From the NCBI GenBank assembly GCA_049324575.1, contig JBMONI010000033.1:1-36668 (forward strand): a stretch of 36,668 nt of DNA. Reading direction: 5' to 3'. Source of the DNA: JBMONI01 sp049324575. Lineage in GTDB: Bacteria; Omnitrophota; Omnitrophia; Omnitrophales; Aquincolibacteriaceae. Under the pieces are notes generated by a model. It did no database searches. It was not told the DNA's origin and saw only the letters and a list, made by a program, of their open reading frames with translations. This document shows positions 18,319 to 26,906 of the stretch, piece by piece (the stretch's first letter is position 1; each line of letters opens with the position of its first letter). The position numbers and the translations under genes were made by a program.

Positions 18319-18753
18319 GTGAGCCGATCGCAGTTTCTGAGCATGCATTTTAAGATCCGGGTCTCGGCACAGGGGCATTGCGACATTGTGGACCTTACTC
18401 CGCAGGCTCGCGCCCTCTTGGAGGGAACAGAAGTGCGGGAAGGGATCGCGACATTTTTTGTTTGTGGTTCTACGGCGGGCCTGACCACCCTTGAATTCGA
18501 ACCCGGACTTATTCGGGACGTAAAAGAGTTCTTCGAGAGAATTCTTCCCGAGGCCCGGGGTTATCATCATGACAAGACATGGGGGGATGGGAACGGTTTC
18601 TCTCATTTGCGTGCCGCGCTTTTGAAACCTTCCCTTACCGTGCCGATCGTGGCGGGGGCTTTGGCGCTTGGGACATGGCAGCAGGTGGTGCTGATTGATT
18701 TTGACAATCGGCCCAGGACTCGTGAAGTCGTTTTTCAGATCCAAGCCGCCTAA
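18319..18753 (+). CDS. YjbQ/UPF0047-family protein (thiamin phosphate synthase-like)
   Basis: A 144-residue YjbQ-family protein. IVDLTPQARALLEGTEVREG, FFVCGSTAGLTTLEFEPG, YHHDKTWGDGNGFSHLRAAL and LGTWQQVVLIDFDNRPRTRE are the signature blocks, with the His/Asp/Glu metal site. Some members have weak thiamin phosphate synthase activity, but the true role is unclear. The GTG at 18319 is preferred with AAGAGG upstream; GTG 18313 overlaps the ribosome site and ATG 18343-region is shorter. It ends the operon that began near mtnA. Confidence 0.87.
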   Translation: MSRSQFLSMHFKIRVSAQGHCDIVDLTPQARALLEGTEVREGIATFFVCGSTAGLTTLEFEPGLIRDVKEFFERILPEARGYHHDKTWGDGNGFSHLRAALLKPSLTVPIVAGALALGTWQQVVLIDFDNRPRTREVVFQIQAA

Positions 18754-18807
18754 CGCCGGCCTCCTTTCTTTTCAACAAAAACTTTGCCTGCTGTCAAGGC
18801 GAACCGG

Positions 18808-18836
18808 TTGCAAATCCGTTCCGCTGATGATATGAT
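18808..18836 (+). promoter_or_regulatory. Extended -10 promoter upstream of the coiled-coil gene and aroA
   Basis: TTGCAA (18808-18813), a 17-base spacer and TATGAT (18831-18836) with a TG dinucleotide one base before the -10 box form a good sigma-70-type promoter. It lies in the 130-base gap following yjbQ, starting a new transcript about 40 bases before the ATG at 18884. Confidence 0.6.
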
Positions 18837-18883
18837 ACCGCCCCATGATACAGGGCTTTTGGTAAGCGGTCCTGGGTGCGATT

Positions 18884-19912
18884 ATGGATCAGCCAGACGA
18901 TAAAAACAAAAACGGAGCAGATTCCTCCATGGTTTCTCAAAAATCATCCTCACATCTCGGCTTTAAATTAATGGTCTTAGTGGCTTTTTTACTTTCTATT
19001 GGGGCCTTGGTGGCAGCGCTTTCTGCAGGGCAAAACAAGCAATTCGAGGCCGAACAAAACGCGGCGCTTAAAGCGGAAAATGCCGCATTGCAGGAAGAGA
19101 TCACATCTCTTAAAGAAGACCGTATTCGGGCTGATACGGAAACCGAGAAATTGCGTTCGCAGATCGATACTTATGCAATTGAAAGCACCAAGATCAAAAA
19201 AGAACTGGATCAATCCTATATTGATATGGCTTCGTTGAGAGACAAGCTCGAAACGGCTGAAGTGGCTTTAGAGACATTCAAGAAATCATCCTCCGTGGCC
19301 GGTCCTCTTGGATCAACGGTATCCACGGTAGGTAAATTTCCCGAGGAAATGAGCCCTGACGGTGAGACCGCAACAGAATCTGCAGCGGGGTCAGGGACCG
19401 AAGTGGCTTTGCCCTTTTCCGCGGCGCCAGTCGTCGATCCTGTCGTGGAGCCGATCGCGCCCTCGGCTTTTTTCCCGGAAGAAGAGCCGGTCGAAACCCC
19501 TGAAGCTAGCTTGGAGGCCGGGGCTCCTGAAGCGGCGGGAACTTCCCCAGAAGGGAGCGAGCCCGTAGCGGAAGCTGTTGAGGAACCGGTGACGTCTGAA
19601 GCTGTTGTGGCGCCTTCTGCGCCTGAGACGGTTTCTGCCGAGGTTGCGGGAGCCGGAGAAGGTCCGGAATCGGGAACCGTGATTCGCGAGCCGCAGATCA
19701 TGACGGTGAACCGGAATTTTAACTTTGTTGTTATCAATATCGGCATGGATCACGAGCTTAAAATGGGGGACCGTCTCGAAGTTCTTCGCAATGAGGAACG
19801 CATCGCGGAGATCCAGATCGAAAAACTGTATGATCGTTTTTCGGCCGCGACCATTTTGTCCGAAAAAGGCGGCGCGTCCATCGAAAAAGGCGACCGCGTT
19901 AATAAACTCTAG
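18884..19912 (+). CDS. Membrane-anchored coiled-coil protein with FlgT-C-like domain
   Basis: A 342-residue protein. A single membrane anchor spans about residues 26-46 (FKLMVLVAFLLSIGALVAAL), followed by a heptad-rich coiled coil (about 55-130), a long Pro/Glu/Ala-rich disordered linker (about 150-265), and a compact C-terminal beta domain (about 270-340) beginning TVNRNFNFVVINIGMDHELK and holding GDRLEVLRNEERIAEIQIEKL. That end domain resembles the FlgT C-terminal/SH3-like fold seen in envelope proteins. The layout suits a spacer that reaches from the inner membrane through the periplasm. Function unknown. It precedes aroA by four bases after its stop. Confidence 0.7.
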   Translation: MDQPDDKNKNGADSSMVSQKSSSHLGFKLMVLVAFLLSIGALVAALSAGQNKQFEAEQNAALKAENAALQEEITSLKEDRIRADTETEKLRSQIDTYAIESTKIKKELDQSYIDMASLRDKLETAEVALETFKKSSSVAGPLGSTVSTVGKFPEEMSPDGETATESAAGSGTEVALPFSAAPVVDPVVEPIAPSAFFPEEEPVETPEASLEAGAPEAAGTSPEGSEPVAEAVEEPVTSEAVVAPSAPETVSAEVAGAGEGPESGTVIREPQIMTVNRNFNFVVINIGMDHELKMGDRLEVLRNEERIAEIQIEKLYDRFSAATILSEKGGASIEKGDRVNKL

Positions 19913-19916
19913 CCCG

Positions 19917-21260
19917 ATGCCGGAACGGCATAACGCATCTTCTCCTTCCTGCGAAAACGGGATCCCCGAACCTGCCATCGTTCAGCCCGGGGGGATCCTT
20001 CAGGGGACCTATCGGCCTCCTGGGGACAAGTCCATCTCGCATCGCGCTGTGATCTTAGGGGCGCTCGCCGAAGGAGTGAGCCGTTTTTCCGGCTTCCTCG
20101 CGGCCGAGGATTGTCTCCGCACCGTTGATTTTTTCAAAGCGCTTGGAGTTCCAATTACAGTTGACTTGGGCCGTGGCGAGATCGAGATTTCAGGGGGAGG
20201 ATTGCACGCCCTTAAGCCGCAGGAAGGGATCCGGGAGATCTATCTCGGGAATTCCGGGACTTCGATGAGGCTCCTTCTCGGTGTGCTGGCCGGACAGCCC
20301 TTCGAAATGACCTTGACCGGGGATGTGTCCTTGTCGAAAAGACCGATGCGGCGTGTTACGGTTCCTCTAAAACAAATGGGGGCACAGATCAAGGGGCCGG
20401 AGCAAGAGAATTTTGCGCCCTTGCGGGTACGAGGAGGCCGTCTCAAAGGTATTACGTTTGAAAATAAACTGGCAAGCGCTCAAGTGAAATCGGCGCTCAT
20501 GCTGGCGGGCCTTTATGCGGAAGGACAAACCTGTATCACGGAGCCGTTCGCGTCACGGGATCATACGGAACGTTTCTTTACCGCGGCTGGGGCGGATTTT
20601 AGACGCACAGGGGATCAAGTCGTCGTTCGAAAGACCAATCGTCTCAAGCCGCTCTCATTGGGGATCCCAGGGGATATTTCTTCCGCGGCTTTTTTTCTGA
20701 CAGCCGCGGCCATGACACCTGGCTCTGATCTCCGAATCGAGAATGTCGGCATGAATCCGCTTCGCACCGGGATCCTGGATGTACTGCAACGCATGGGAGC
20801 CTCCATCACTTTGCATGTTGAGCGGGAAATGCCCGAACCGGTCGGGACGATTCGGGTGCAAGGGAGTCGACTGCGAGGAACGAGGATCGTTCGGGCCGAG
20901 ATCCCACGCCTGATCGATGAACTACCGATATTAGTGATTGCGATGGCGCTTGCGGAAGGAGAAAGCCTGATCTCGGGAGCTGAGGAGCTGCGGGTCAAGG
21001 AAACGGACCGGATCCGTTCAATGGTGCAGAATATCCGGGCGGTCGGAGGCGATGCCGATGAGCTCCCCGATGGCTGTATCCTTCGAGGGGTTCCGCGGTT
21101 TCAAGGTGGAGCCGTTGACAGTTTTGGCGATCACCGAACGGCGATGAGTTTTGCGGTGGCGGCCCTTCATTCGGAAACTCCGGTGAGAATCTCTGGGACG
21201 GGATGCATTGCGACTTCATTTCCTTCTTTTTTTTCAGACTTGGCACGCCTAAGAGCCTGA
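19917..21260 (+). CDS. aroA: 3-phosphoshikimate 1-carboxyvinyltransferase (EPSP synthase)
   Basis: A 447-residue EPSP synthase, sixth step of the shikimate pathway, joining PEP to shikimate 3-phosphate. GDKSISHRAVILGALAEG is near residue 36, GNSGTSMRLLLGVLAG near 110, LTGDVSLSKRPMRR near 129, ASRDHTERFF near 211, KETDRIRSM near 361 and FGDHRTAMSFAVAAL near 403. The ATG at 19917 follows the previous stop by four bases; no Shine-Dalgarno is seen, so coupling is likely. The frame upstream from 19725 lies inside the preceding gene. About 30 residues before the conserved core are poorly conserved. Confidence 0.96.
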   Translation: MPERHNASSPSCENGIPEPAIVQPGGILQGTYRPPGDKSISHRAVILGALAEGVSRFSGFLAAEDCLRTVDFFKALGVPITVDLGRGEIEISGGGLHALKPQEGIREIYLGNSGTSMRLLLGVLAGQPFEMTLTGDVSLSKRPMRRVTVPLKQMGAQIKGPEQENFAPLRVRGGRLKGITFENKLASAQVKSALMLAGLYAEGQTCITEPFASRDHTERFFTAAGADFRRTGDQVVVRKTNRLKPLSLGIPGDISSAAFFLTAAAMTPGSDLRIENVGMNPLRTGILDVLQRMGASITLHVEREMPEPVGTIRVQGSRLRGTRIVRAEIPRLIDELPILVIAMALAEGESLISGAEELRVKETDRIRSMVQNIRAVGGDADELPDGCILRGVPRFQGGAVDSFGDHRTAMSFAVAALHSETPVRISGTGCIATSFPSFFSDLARLRA

Positions 21261-21333
21261 AGGCAGGGCCTGAGGGCCTGTTCTAACTCATTGCTGCGGA
21301 TGAGGTTAAAACTGGATTTCTTTTCAATTTCGT

Positions 21334-21362
21334 TTGACACCTTTTTGTGATTTCGTTATACT
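21334..21362 (+). promoter_or_regulatory. Near-consensus sigma-70 promoter of the mre-rod operon
   Basis: A perfect TTGACA (21334-21339), exactly 17 bases, then TATACT (21357-21362). It is the strongest promoter in the window. Transcription would begin near 21369, giving a leader of about 48 bases ahead of the mreB ATG. AAGGA (21396-21400) is the only possible ribosome site and lies an unusual 16 bases from the ATG. Confidence 0.85.
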
Positions 21363-21416
21363 TGTCCCGCTTTCTTACCGGCGCAACCTTCTCTCAAGGA
21401 ACCGAATAAGAAAAAA

Positions 21417-22466
21417 ATGGTTTTCGAAAAAATTTTTGATGTTTTCTCAAGCGACATCGGTATCGATCTAGGTACGGCCAATACCCTTGTTTTTGTCAAG
21501 GGGCAGGGTGTCGTGTTGTGCGAGCCTTCTGTGGTTGCGATCGATCGCGATACCCATCAGGTCGTCGCGGTTGGCGAGGAAGCCAAGCGCATGCTGGGGC
21601 GTACCCCCGGCAACATTACGGCGATCCGTCCTATGAAAGACGGCGTTATTGCCGATTTCGATGTGACAGAGGCGATGCTCCGCTATTTCATCCGTAAGGT
21701 CCATCGCAAAGGCCGTTTGGTCAGTCCTCGTGTCGTGATCGCGGTTCCCAGCGGGATCACCGAAGTTGAAAAAAGAGCAGTGAAAGATTCGGCGGAAAGG
21801 GCGGGGGCGCGAAGCCCCGTGTATTTGGTTGAGGAACCTATTGCGGCGGCAATCGGGGTCGGACTTCCCATCCATGAACCCGCTGGAAATATGATCATCG
21901 ATATCGGGGGCGGCACGACCGAGATCGCGGTCATTTCGCTTTCGGGGATCGTTTTTTCGAAAAGCATCCGTATTGGTGGCGACGAGTTCGATGAAGCGCT
22001 GACCTCTCACCTCAAAAAATCCTATAACTTGATGATCGGAGAGCGGACTGCGGAGGAGATCAAGATCCGCATTGGTTCGGCCTATCCCTTGGAGGAAGAG
22101 AGCACGATGGATGTCAAAGGCCGTGATATCCTTGCGGGTCTCCCCAAAACGATCACGATCACAAGCGAAGAAATCCGGGAAGCGCTTTCGGAACCTTTGT
22201 CGGCTATTTTGGAAGCGGTCCGGATCACCTTGGAACGTACTCCTCCGGAACTTTCGGCTGACCTGATCGACCGGGGATTGATCCTTGCGGGGGGAGGCGC
22301 GCTGCTCCGGGGGCTCGAGAAGCTTATTGCGGAAGAGACTGGATTGCCGGTGCATGTTGCCGATGATCCCCTCACGGCGGTGGCTTTGGGGACCGGGCGT
22401 TACTTGAGTGATTTCCAGCTTCTCAAGAGGTTGGCGGTTAATAGCAATAGCGGGCGTAGTTACTAG
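21417..22466 (+). CDS. mreB: Rod-shape actin MreB
   Basis: A 349-residue bacterial actin that forms membrane-bound filaments directing lateral wall synthesis. Phosphate 1 loop IGIDLGTANTLVF is near residue 19, the RPMKDGVIADFDVTEAML block near 63, IDIGGGTTEIAVISLSG near 160 and the adenosine site LILAGGGALLRGLE near 288. The N-terminal amphipathic stretch VFEKIFDVFS fits membrane attachment. It opens the rod cluster and has its own promoter. Its stop is 68 bases before mreC, the largest gap in this cluster. Confidence 0.97.
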   Translation: MVFEKIFDVFSSDIGIDLGTANTLVFVKGQGVVLCEPSVVAIDRDTHQVVAVGEEAKRMLGRTPGNITAIRPMKDGVIADFDVTEAMLRYFIRKVHRKGRLVSPRVVIAVPSGITEVEKRAVKDSAERAGARSPVYLVEEPIAAAIGVGLPIHEPAGNMIIDIGGGTTEIAVISLSGIVFSKSIRIGGDEFDEALTSHLKKSYNLMIGERTAEEIKIRIGSAYPLEEESTMDVKGRDILAGLPKTITITSEEIREALSEPLSAILEAVRITLERTPPELSADLIDRGLILAGGGALLRGLEKLIAEETGLPVHVADDPLTAVALGTGRYLSDFQLLKRLAVNSNSGRSY

Positions 22467-22503
22467 CGCCTGAGTTTCCGTTCTGTCATCCGAAGATTCT
22501 CAT

Positions 22504-22523
22504 AAAACAATGGATTGTTTTTT
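22504..22523 (+). terminator. Weak AT-rich hairpin with T-tail between mreB and mreC
   Basis: AAAACAA (22504-22510) pairs with TTGTTTT (22515-22521) around a 4-base loop, and the T-run continues. It could reduce read-through so that mreB transcripts exceed mreCD-mrdA-rodA. The stem is nearly all A-T, so its strength is doubtful. Confidence 0.3.
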
Positions 22524-22534
22524 CGTCATTTCTC

Positions 22535-23350
22535 ATGGTCAAGCTAAGACCGGCAGCATGGATCATCATCGTTCTTGCCATTCCGGCACTTATCCTTCTT
22601 AATAAACCTTCCGTTCGTTCTCCGATTCACTGGGTCGCTCTTCAATTCTGGAAACCTTTTCTGGGGTTTGGTCAAAGCGCCAGTGATTTCTTCGTATCCG
22701 CTGCCGACAATATCAAGACCGCCTGGTCTGGCTTTCAGAATCAGAAAAAAATGGAAGCGCGAATCCGTCTTCTTGAAAACAAAATGGTCCGCTACGACGA
22801 TCTGCTCAAAGAGAACCAAAGATTGTCACGACTTTTGGGCTTCAAGGAAACGGTGCCGGAAAAGGCCCTTGCGGCTCGGATCATCGGATGGGACCTTTCT
22901 GCCTGGCGCAAGACCCTTCTGCTGAATAAGGGAGAAACCGAAGGGATCCAGAAAGGGATGGCGGTGATCGTTCCGGAGGGCCTCGTGGGGAGAGTGATCG
23001 AGACCAACCCGGCTTCGGCACGGGTCCTGCTTTTGATCGATCCAGATGCTCGCGTTAGCGTCATCTCAAGCGACTCGCGGGTCCATGGGATCGCCATGGG
23101 GGATGGTTCTCCGTTCATGGTGATGCGCTATATCGAGATGGAAAATCCGGTGACCGTGGGAGAGAAAGCCCTTTCTTCCGGGGTCGGGGGGCACTTTCCC
23201 AAAGGACTTTTGGTCGGAGTGATCCGCAGTGTTGAACGGGATGAAGACGGCCTCCATCTGAAGGCCATGATCGAGCCCTATGTTCCCTTTACCAAAATCG
23301 AAGATGTCTTATGCTTAGAATATTCTCCTGGCGGCTCGGATTCTATTTGA
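22535..23350 (+). CDS. mreC: Rod-shape protein MreC
   Basis: A 271-residue bitopic protein that links MreB to the periplasmic wall enzymes. One anchor near residues 7-22, a coiled coil around 68-97 (MEARIRLLENKMVRYDDLLKE region) and then the two beta-barrel domains with DLSAWRKTLLLNKGETEGIQKG, VVPEGLVGRVIE-like and GVGGHFPKGLLVGVI motifs. All fit MreC in order and length. No Shine-Dalgarno is clear. The C-terminus overlaps mreD by 40 bases, so their translation is linked. Confidence 0.93.
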   Translation: MVKLRPAAWIIIVLAIPALILLNKPSVRSPIHWVALQFWKPFLGFGQSASDFFVSAADNIKTAWSGFQNQKKMEARIRLLENKMVRYDDLLKENQRLSRLLGFKETVPEKALAARIIGWDLSAWRKTLLLNKGETEGIQKGMAVIVPEGLVGRVIETNPASARVLLLIDPDARVSVISSDSRVHGIAMGDGSPFMVMRYIEMENPVTVGEKALSSGVGGHFPKGLLVGVIRSVERDEDGLHLKAMIEPYVPFTKIEDVLCLEYSPGGSDSI

Positions 23351-23835
23351 TCGTCCTGGTTACGCTGGACATGACGCTCGGGGCGAGAGCGCGGGTAGGG
23401 AATGCGTGTCTTTTCCTCAGCTACCTGCCTGTTATTTATGCAGCCTTTCATTGGGGAGGGGCGAAGGCATTGCCGACCGCGGTTATGGTCGGGATCCTGC
23501 GCGATACGGCAAGCACGGGATTTTTGGGGCTGGAAACACTTTCGTTGGTGTTGGCCTCTTGGCCGTTGATGGTGGCGGTTCAGAAACTGAGACGTGAGCT
23601 CTGGATGTTGAAGGCTGGCATTACTTTTCTTTTTGTGCTGACCGTGCTTTTGATCCAGGGGAGCATTTGGATGATCTTCGGCCGCTTTTCTTTTCAGATC
23701 GAAATGCTTCTGGGGACCCTGCTGGGGTCGGCTCTTTACACGACGCTTGCAGCCTTTCCTTTTTTTAAGCTTTCGGACCGATGGTTCGAAGGGCGAATGC
23801 ATTTGAAACAATACGAGTTCTTTAGACGCACATGA
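23311..23835 (+). CDS. mreD: Rod-shape membrane protein MreD
   Basis: A 174-residue protein with five to six membrane segments and almost no soluble part, as in MreD. Sequence identity in this family is weak; GILRDTASTGFLGLETLSLVLA matches the family's central glycine/aspartate region and the position between mreC and mrdA is decisive. It takes part in the elongasome alongside MreC, RodA and PBP2. It overlaps mreC by 40 bases and mrdA by four (ATGA). Confidence 0.87.
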   Translation: MLRIFSWRLGFYLIVLVTLDMTLGARARVGNACLFLSYLPVIYAAFHWGGAKALPTAVMVGILRDTASTGFLGLETLSLVLASWPLMVAVQKLRRELWMLKAGITFLFVLTVLLIQGSIWMIFGRFSFQIEMLLGTLLGSALYTTLAAFPFFKLSDRWFEGRMHLKQYEFFRRT

Positions 23836-25553
23836 GAATCAAGATCCTTCAAACGATCATATGGGTCGGGCTCGGAGTCCTTGGTGCCGCGCTTTTTCGG
23901 GAACAGGTAATGCAAGGTTCTTATTACCGGGAACTTGGCGAAAAGAACCGAGTGCGCCTGATTCCCTTAGAAGCGCCTCGCGGCCGGGTTCTGGACCGGG
24001 CCGGGCGTGTGTTGGCCGGGAACCGTGCTTCCTATGACATTATGGCTATCCCGGAAGACATGGAACCGGAAGTGTATTTTCGTTTGTCCCAGGTCCTTGC
24101 GATGCCGGAAGACGAACTAAGGAACCGTATCCACCGCCACCGCGAATTTCCGTTCGCTCCTGCGCTTGTCCAGGCTGATGTCGGACGGGCTATGGCGTTC
24201 CGGATCGAGGAAATGAAACCGGAGCTGCCCGGGGTCTTCATCAAAGTCACGGGGCTTCGGTATTATCCTTACCGGGAGATCGCGTCACATTTGATCGGCT
24301 ATATCGGGAAGATCAGCCGTCCGGAATATGAGACTGCGGATCGCAAAAGGTTTGGAATGAATTCCTGGATCGGACGGTCGGGGATCGAAAAATCGATGGA
24401 TGACCGTCTTCGGGGATGGCGCGGAGGAAGGCAGATCGAAGTCGATGCCCGCGGACGTTTGATTCGAGTTCTGTCGGAGGAGGAGCCTGAGCCGGGTGAA
24501 GATATCCATCTGACGATCGATCTTGAGTTCCAGAAAAGGATCTCGGACCTGCTCCAGGGCAAAAACGCCTCGGTCGCTGTTCTGGACCTCGAGAAGGAAG
24601 GTTTTCTTGCCCTGGCGAGTCAGCCTTCCTATGACCCGAATATTTTTGTTGCCCCTGGGGCGAGTGCGGACCGTATGAAGGTCCTGAATGATACTAACCA
24701 TCCTATGCTTGATCGCGGAACGGCTTGTGCTTATCCGCCGGGATCGGTTTTTAAACTGGTGACGGCGATCACTGCTTTGGAGCTGGGAAAGATTACACCG
24801 CATACTCAGTTCAAATGCGGGCCGACCTTCCAGTTGAGGCCTGGAACGCATGTCTTTCATGATTGGCTCAAGACCGGTCATGGGACGATCGATCTGTATC
24901 AAGCGATCGAACGGTCGTCGAACGTCTATTTTTACAATTTGTCGAAACTTTTGAGCGCCGATGACATTGCCCGGTATGCCCGGATACTGGGCTTCGGAGC
25001 CCCGATGGACTTGGAGCTTTCTCATGTGACGCCGGGGCTTGTTCCCGACCGGGCGTGGAAGAAGAAAAAATTCGGGCAGGAATGGTTTCCCGGAGATACG
25101 GTCAGTTATGTGATCGGGCAAAGCTATCTTTTGACAAGCCCGCTTCAGATCCTTCGCTTGGCGGCGATCATTGCGAAGAACGGTCTTTTTGTCCAACCGA
25201 CACTCGTTGGATCCAGCGCTTCCTCAACGAGGCAGGCGAAGAAGGTCGCGGTCAGCGAGAAGACCTTGGAAACGATCCGCAAAGCCATGCTCCGCGTGGT
25301 CGAGTCGGATTACGGAACCGGGCAATTGGCTCGCGTGGATTTTGATAAGATGGCGGCGAAAACCGGGACAGCGCAAGTCCCTCCCAAAACCGCGCACAGT
25401 TGGATGACGGGGTTCTTTCCGTACCATGATCCCGAGATCGCCTTTGTCGCATTTGTCGAGCACGGGGGATCCGGCGGAGTAACGGCCGGGAAGATCGTCA
25501 AGGAAATGGTCAAGATCTATCGGGAGATCTATGAGACCCCCTTGGTTGCGTAA
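23832..25553 (+). CDS. mrdA: Penicillin-binding protein 2 (peptidoglycan transpeptidase)
   Basis: A 573-residue class B PBP that cross-links new peptidoglycan during elongation. An N-terminal anchor (about 5-20) is followed by the pedestal domain with RLIPLEAPRGRVLDRAGRVLA near 41. The transpeptidase domain has SVFK with the catalytic serine at S305, SSN in ERSSNVYFYNL near 361, and KTGT near 510. All three active-site motifs are intact. It overlaps mreD by four bases and rodA by 23, so its glycosyltransferase partner is made in step. Confidence 0.96.
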   Translation: MRIKILQTIIWVGLGVLGAALFREQVMQGSYYRELGEKNRVRLIPLEAPRGRVLDRAGRVLAGNRASYDIMAIPEDMEPEVYFRLSQVLAMPEDELRNRIHRHREFPFAPALVQADVGRAMAFRIEEMKPELPGVFIKVTGLRYYPYREIASHLIGYIGKISRPEYETADRKRFGMNSWIGRSGIEKSMDDRLRGWRGGRQIEVDARGRLIRVLSEEEPEPGEDIHLTIDLEFQKRISDLLQGKNASVAVLDLEKEGFLALASQPSYDPNIFVAPGASADRMKVLNDTNHPMLDRGTACAYPPGSVFKLVTAITALELGKITPHTQFKCGPTFQLRPGTHVFHDWLKTGHGTIDLYQAIERSSNVYFYNLSKLLSADDIARYARILGFGAPMDLELSHVTPGLVPDRAWKKKKFGQEWFPGDTVSYVIGQSYLLTSPLQILRLAAIIAKNGLFVQPTLVGSSASSTRQAKKVAVSEKTLETIRKAMLRVVESDYGTGQLARVDFDKMAAKTGTAQVPPKTAHSWMTGFFPYHDPEIAFVAFVEHGGSGGVTAGKIVKEMVKIYREIYETPLVA

Positions 25554-26613
25554 GGTTCCTCTTGCCCTTGTTTTCTCGGTTTTTCTACTCGCAGGGTTTG
25601 GGATCCTTTCTGTTTACAGCGCGACGGCCTCTCGAGGCGGTCTGTTCGCTTGGCGCCAGCTGAATTGGTGCGGGCTAGGTCTGGTACTTTTCCTATTGAT
25701 GGGATATTTCAACTACCGAAGCCTGTTGGGGATTTCTTATCTTTTTTATGCCTGCGCTCTTATTCTGCTTGTGGGGGTCCTCGTTTTCGGGGAGGTTCGG
25801 CAGGGCGCTCAACGCTGGTTTCAAGTGGGCCCTCTGGCGGTTCAGCCTTCTGAGTTTGCCAAATTGGCAACCCTAATGACGTTGGCGCATTTCCTAGGCT
25901 CGATCCAGCCTTGGGATGATAAAAATCGCGCCCTGATCATCAGCCTTATCCTTGTACTGGTCCCAATGGCGTTGATCGCGAAACAACCGGATCTTGGTTC
26001 CGCGATCGTTTTTCTTCCGATGGCAATCGGGCTTTTTTTTCTTTGGGGGATCCGCTACCGCTATTTGATCGTGGCCGCACTGACAGGGCTGGTCTTAGCT
26101 CCGGTTTTCTGGGCCTTCCTTCATGATTATCAACGGAAAAGGATCCTGGTCTTTCTGAATCCAAAACTGGATCCTTTGGGTGCGGGCTATACTGCGTTGC
26201 AAGCGAAGATCGCAGTCGGTTCGGGAGGGCTTTGGGGCAAAGGGTTCTTGAAAGGGACCCAGGGACAGCTTGATTTTGTTCCGGAACATCATACGGATTT
26301 TATTTTCTGTGTTGTGGGAGAAGAATTCGGTTTTTTGGGGGTGATCCTTCTGCTTGTGCTTTACGGGGTCCTTTTCCGTGCCATTTTCCAAGCGATGGAA
26401 AGTACGACCGATACAAGGGCCAAACTTCTAGGGGCGGGTGTCATCTCGATCCTTTTCGCCCAGGTTTTTGTGAATATCGGGATGAGCATCGGCCTGATGC
26501 CGATTACCGGGATCCCTTTGCCTCTTGTTAGTTATGGGGGGTCCTCGTTCTTGGCCACCGCATTTGCCTTGGGGCTGATCCATAGTATTCATCGCCAGCG
26601 GACCATTTTTTAG
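25531..26613 (+). CDS. rodA: SEDS peptidoglycan glycosyltransferase RodA
   Basis: A 360-residue SEDS protein with about ten membrane segments. It polymerises glycan strands from lipid II beside PBP2. Family blocks are RQGAQRWFQVGPLAVQPSEF (near 89, with the catalytic-region loop), KQPDLGSAIVFLPM near 151, GLWGKGFLKGTQGQLDFVPE near 233, HTDFIFCVVGEEFGFLG, and GIPLPLVSYGGSSFLATAF near 328. The first ATG lies 23 bases before the mrdA stop. This ends the mre-rod operon. Confidence 0.96.
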   Translation: MRPPWLRKVPLALVFSVFLLAGFGILSVYSATASRGGLFAWRQLNWCGLGLVLFLLMGYFNYRSLLGISYLFYACALILLVGVLVFGEVRQGAQRWFQVGPLAVQPSEFAKLATLMTLAHFLGSIQPWDDKNRALIISLILVLVPMALIAKQPDLGSAIVFLPMAIGLFFLWGIRYRYLIVAALTGLVLAPVFWAFLHDYQRKRILVFLNPKLDPLGAGYTALQAKIAVGSGGLWGKGFLKGTQGQLDFVPEHHTDFIFCVVGEEFGFLGVILLLVLYGVLFRAIFQAMESTTDTRAKLLGAGVISILFAQVFVNIGMSIGLMPITGIPLPLVSYGGSSFLATAFALGLIHSIHRQRTIF

Positions 26614-26620
26614 GAAAGAG

Positions 26621-26649
26621 TTGCAGGTTCGTCTCGGCCAAGGTAATCT
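26621..26649 (+). promoter_or_regulatory. Weak promoter candidate for tRNA-Pro
   Basis: TTGCAG (26621-26626), 17 bases, TAATCT (26644-26649), ending 21 bases before the tRNA. Each box matches consensus at only about half of the positions; spacing and location are the main support. Confidence 0.25.
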
Positions 26650-26670
26650 TTAAACCACTTGGCTAAACAC

Positions 26671-26745
26671 CGGGGTGTAGCTCAGCCTGGCTAGAGCGCT
26701 TGCTTTGGGAGCAAGATGTCGCAGGTTCAATTCCTGCCACCCCGA
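26671..26745 (+). tRNA. tRNA-Pro (anticodon UGG)
   Basis: A full cloverleaf: acceptor CGGGGTG/CACCCCG (26671-26677 with 26738-26744), D-arm GCTC/GAGC with AGCCTGGCTA loop, anticodon stem CTTGC/GCAAG with loop TTTGGGA (26704-26710), anticodon TGG at 26706-26708, variable ATGTC, T-arm GCAGG/CCTGC with TTCAATT loop, and discriminator A at 26745. The CCA end is not encoded. UGG can read all four proline codons with normal wobble. Confidence 0.97.
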
Positions 26746-26760
26746 TTTCCTCGGGTTTCC
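26741..26760 (+). terminator. Terminator-like hairpin overlapping the 3' end of tRNA-Pro
   Basis: CCCGA (26741-26745) can pair with TCGGG (26751-26755), followed by TTTCCC. It shares five bases with the tRNA acceptor stem, so it would compete with tRNA folding. The T-run is only three bases long; it may merely be an RNase-processing structure. Confidence 0.3.
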
Positions 26761-26770
26761 CTTCAGAATA

Positions 26771-26906
26771 GCTTCTAAGATAAGCCGGCATTGGGGCTTA
26801 AGATAATTCCCCGAGAGGCCGAAAACTAAATAAGCTTTCGGCGGGGTGTCGATGGGCATCCCAAGTGCCTTTGGTGCTATCCAAAGCGGCCCTTGAAAGG
26901 GGAACT
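26771..26906 (+). other. Structured leader before the gspA-like gene
   Basis: The gap after the tRNA contains GGGG (26783-26787 region)/CCCC (26808-26812 region), then a perfect 7-bp stem GCCGAAA (26818-26824)/TTTCGGC (26836-26842) with an 11-base loop, and GATG/CATC nearby. No known riboswitch class was recognised. Together they suggest a folded 5' leader of the secretion-like operon or a small RNA. Confidence 0.35.

Noticed and set aside
21262..21285. Terminator after aroA from the AGGGCCTG pair
   Set aside because: The two copies are direct repeats, giving only a 4-bp GGCC stem, and no T-run follows.
21468..22355. 295-residue minus-strand open frame
   Set aside because: It lies opposite mreB; no recognisable domain in the minus-strand product.
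24285..25196. 303-residue minus-strand open frame
   Set aside because: It lies opposite mrdA, whose three active-site motifs prove the plus-strand frame.
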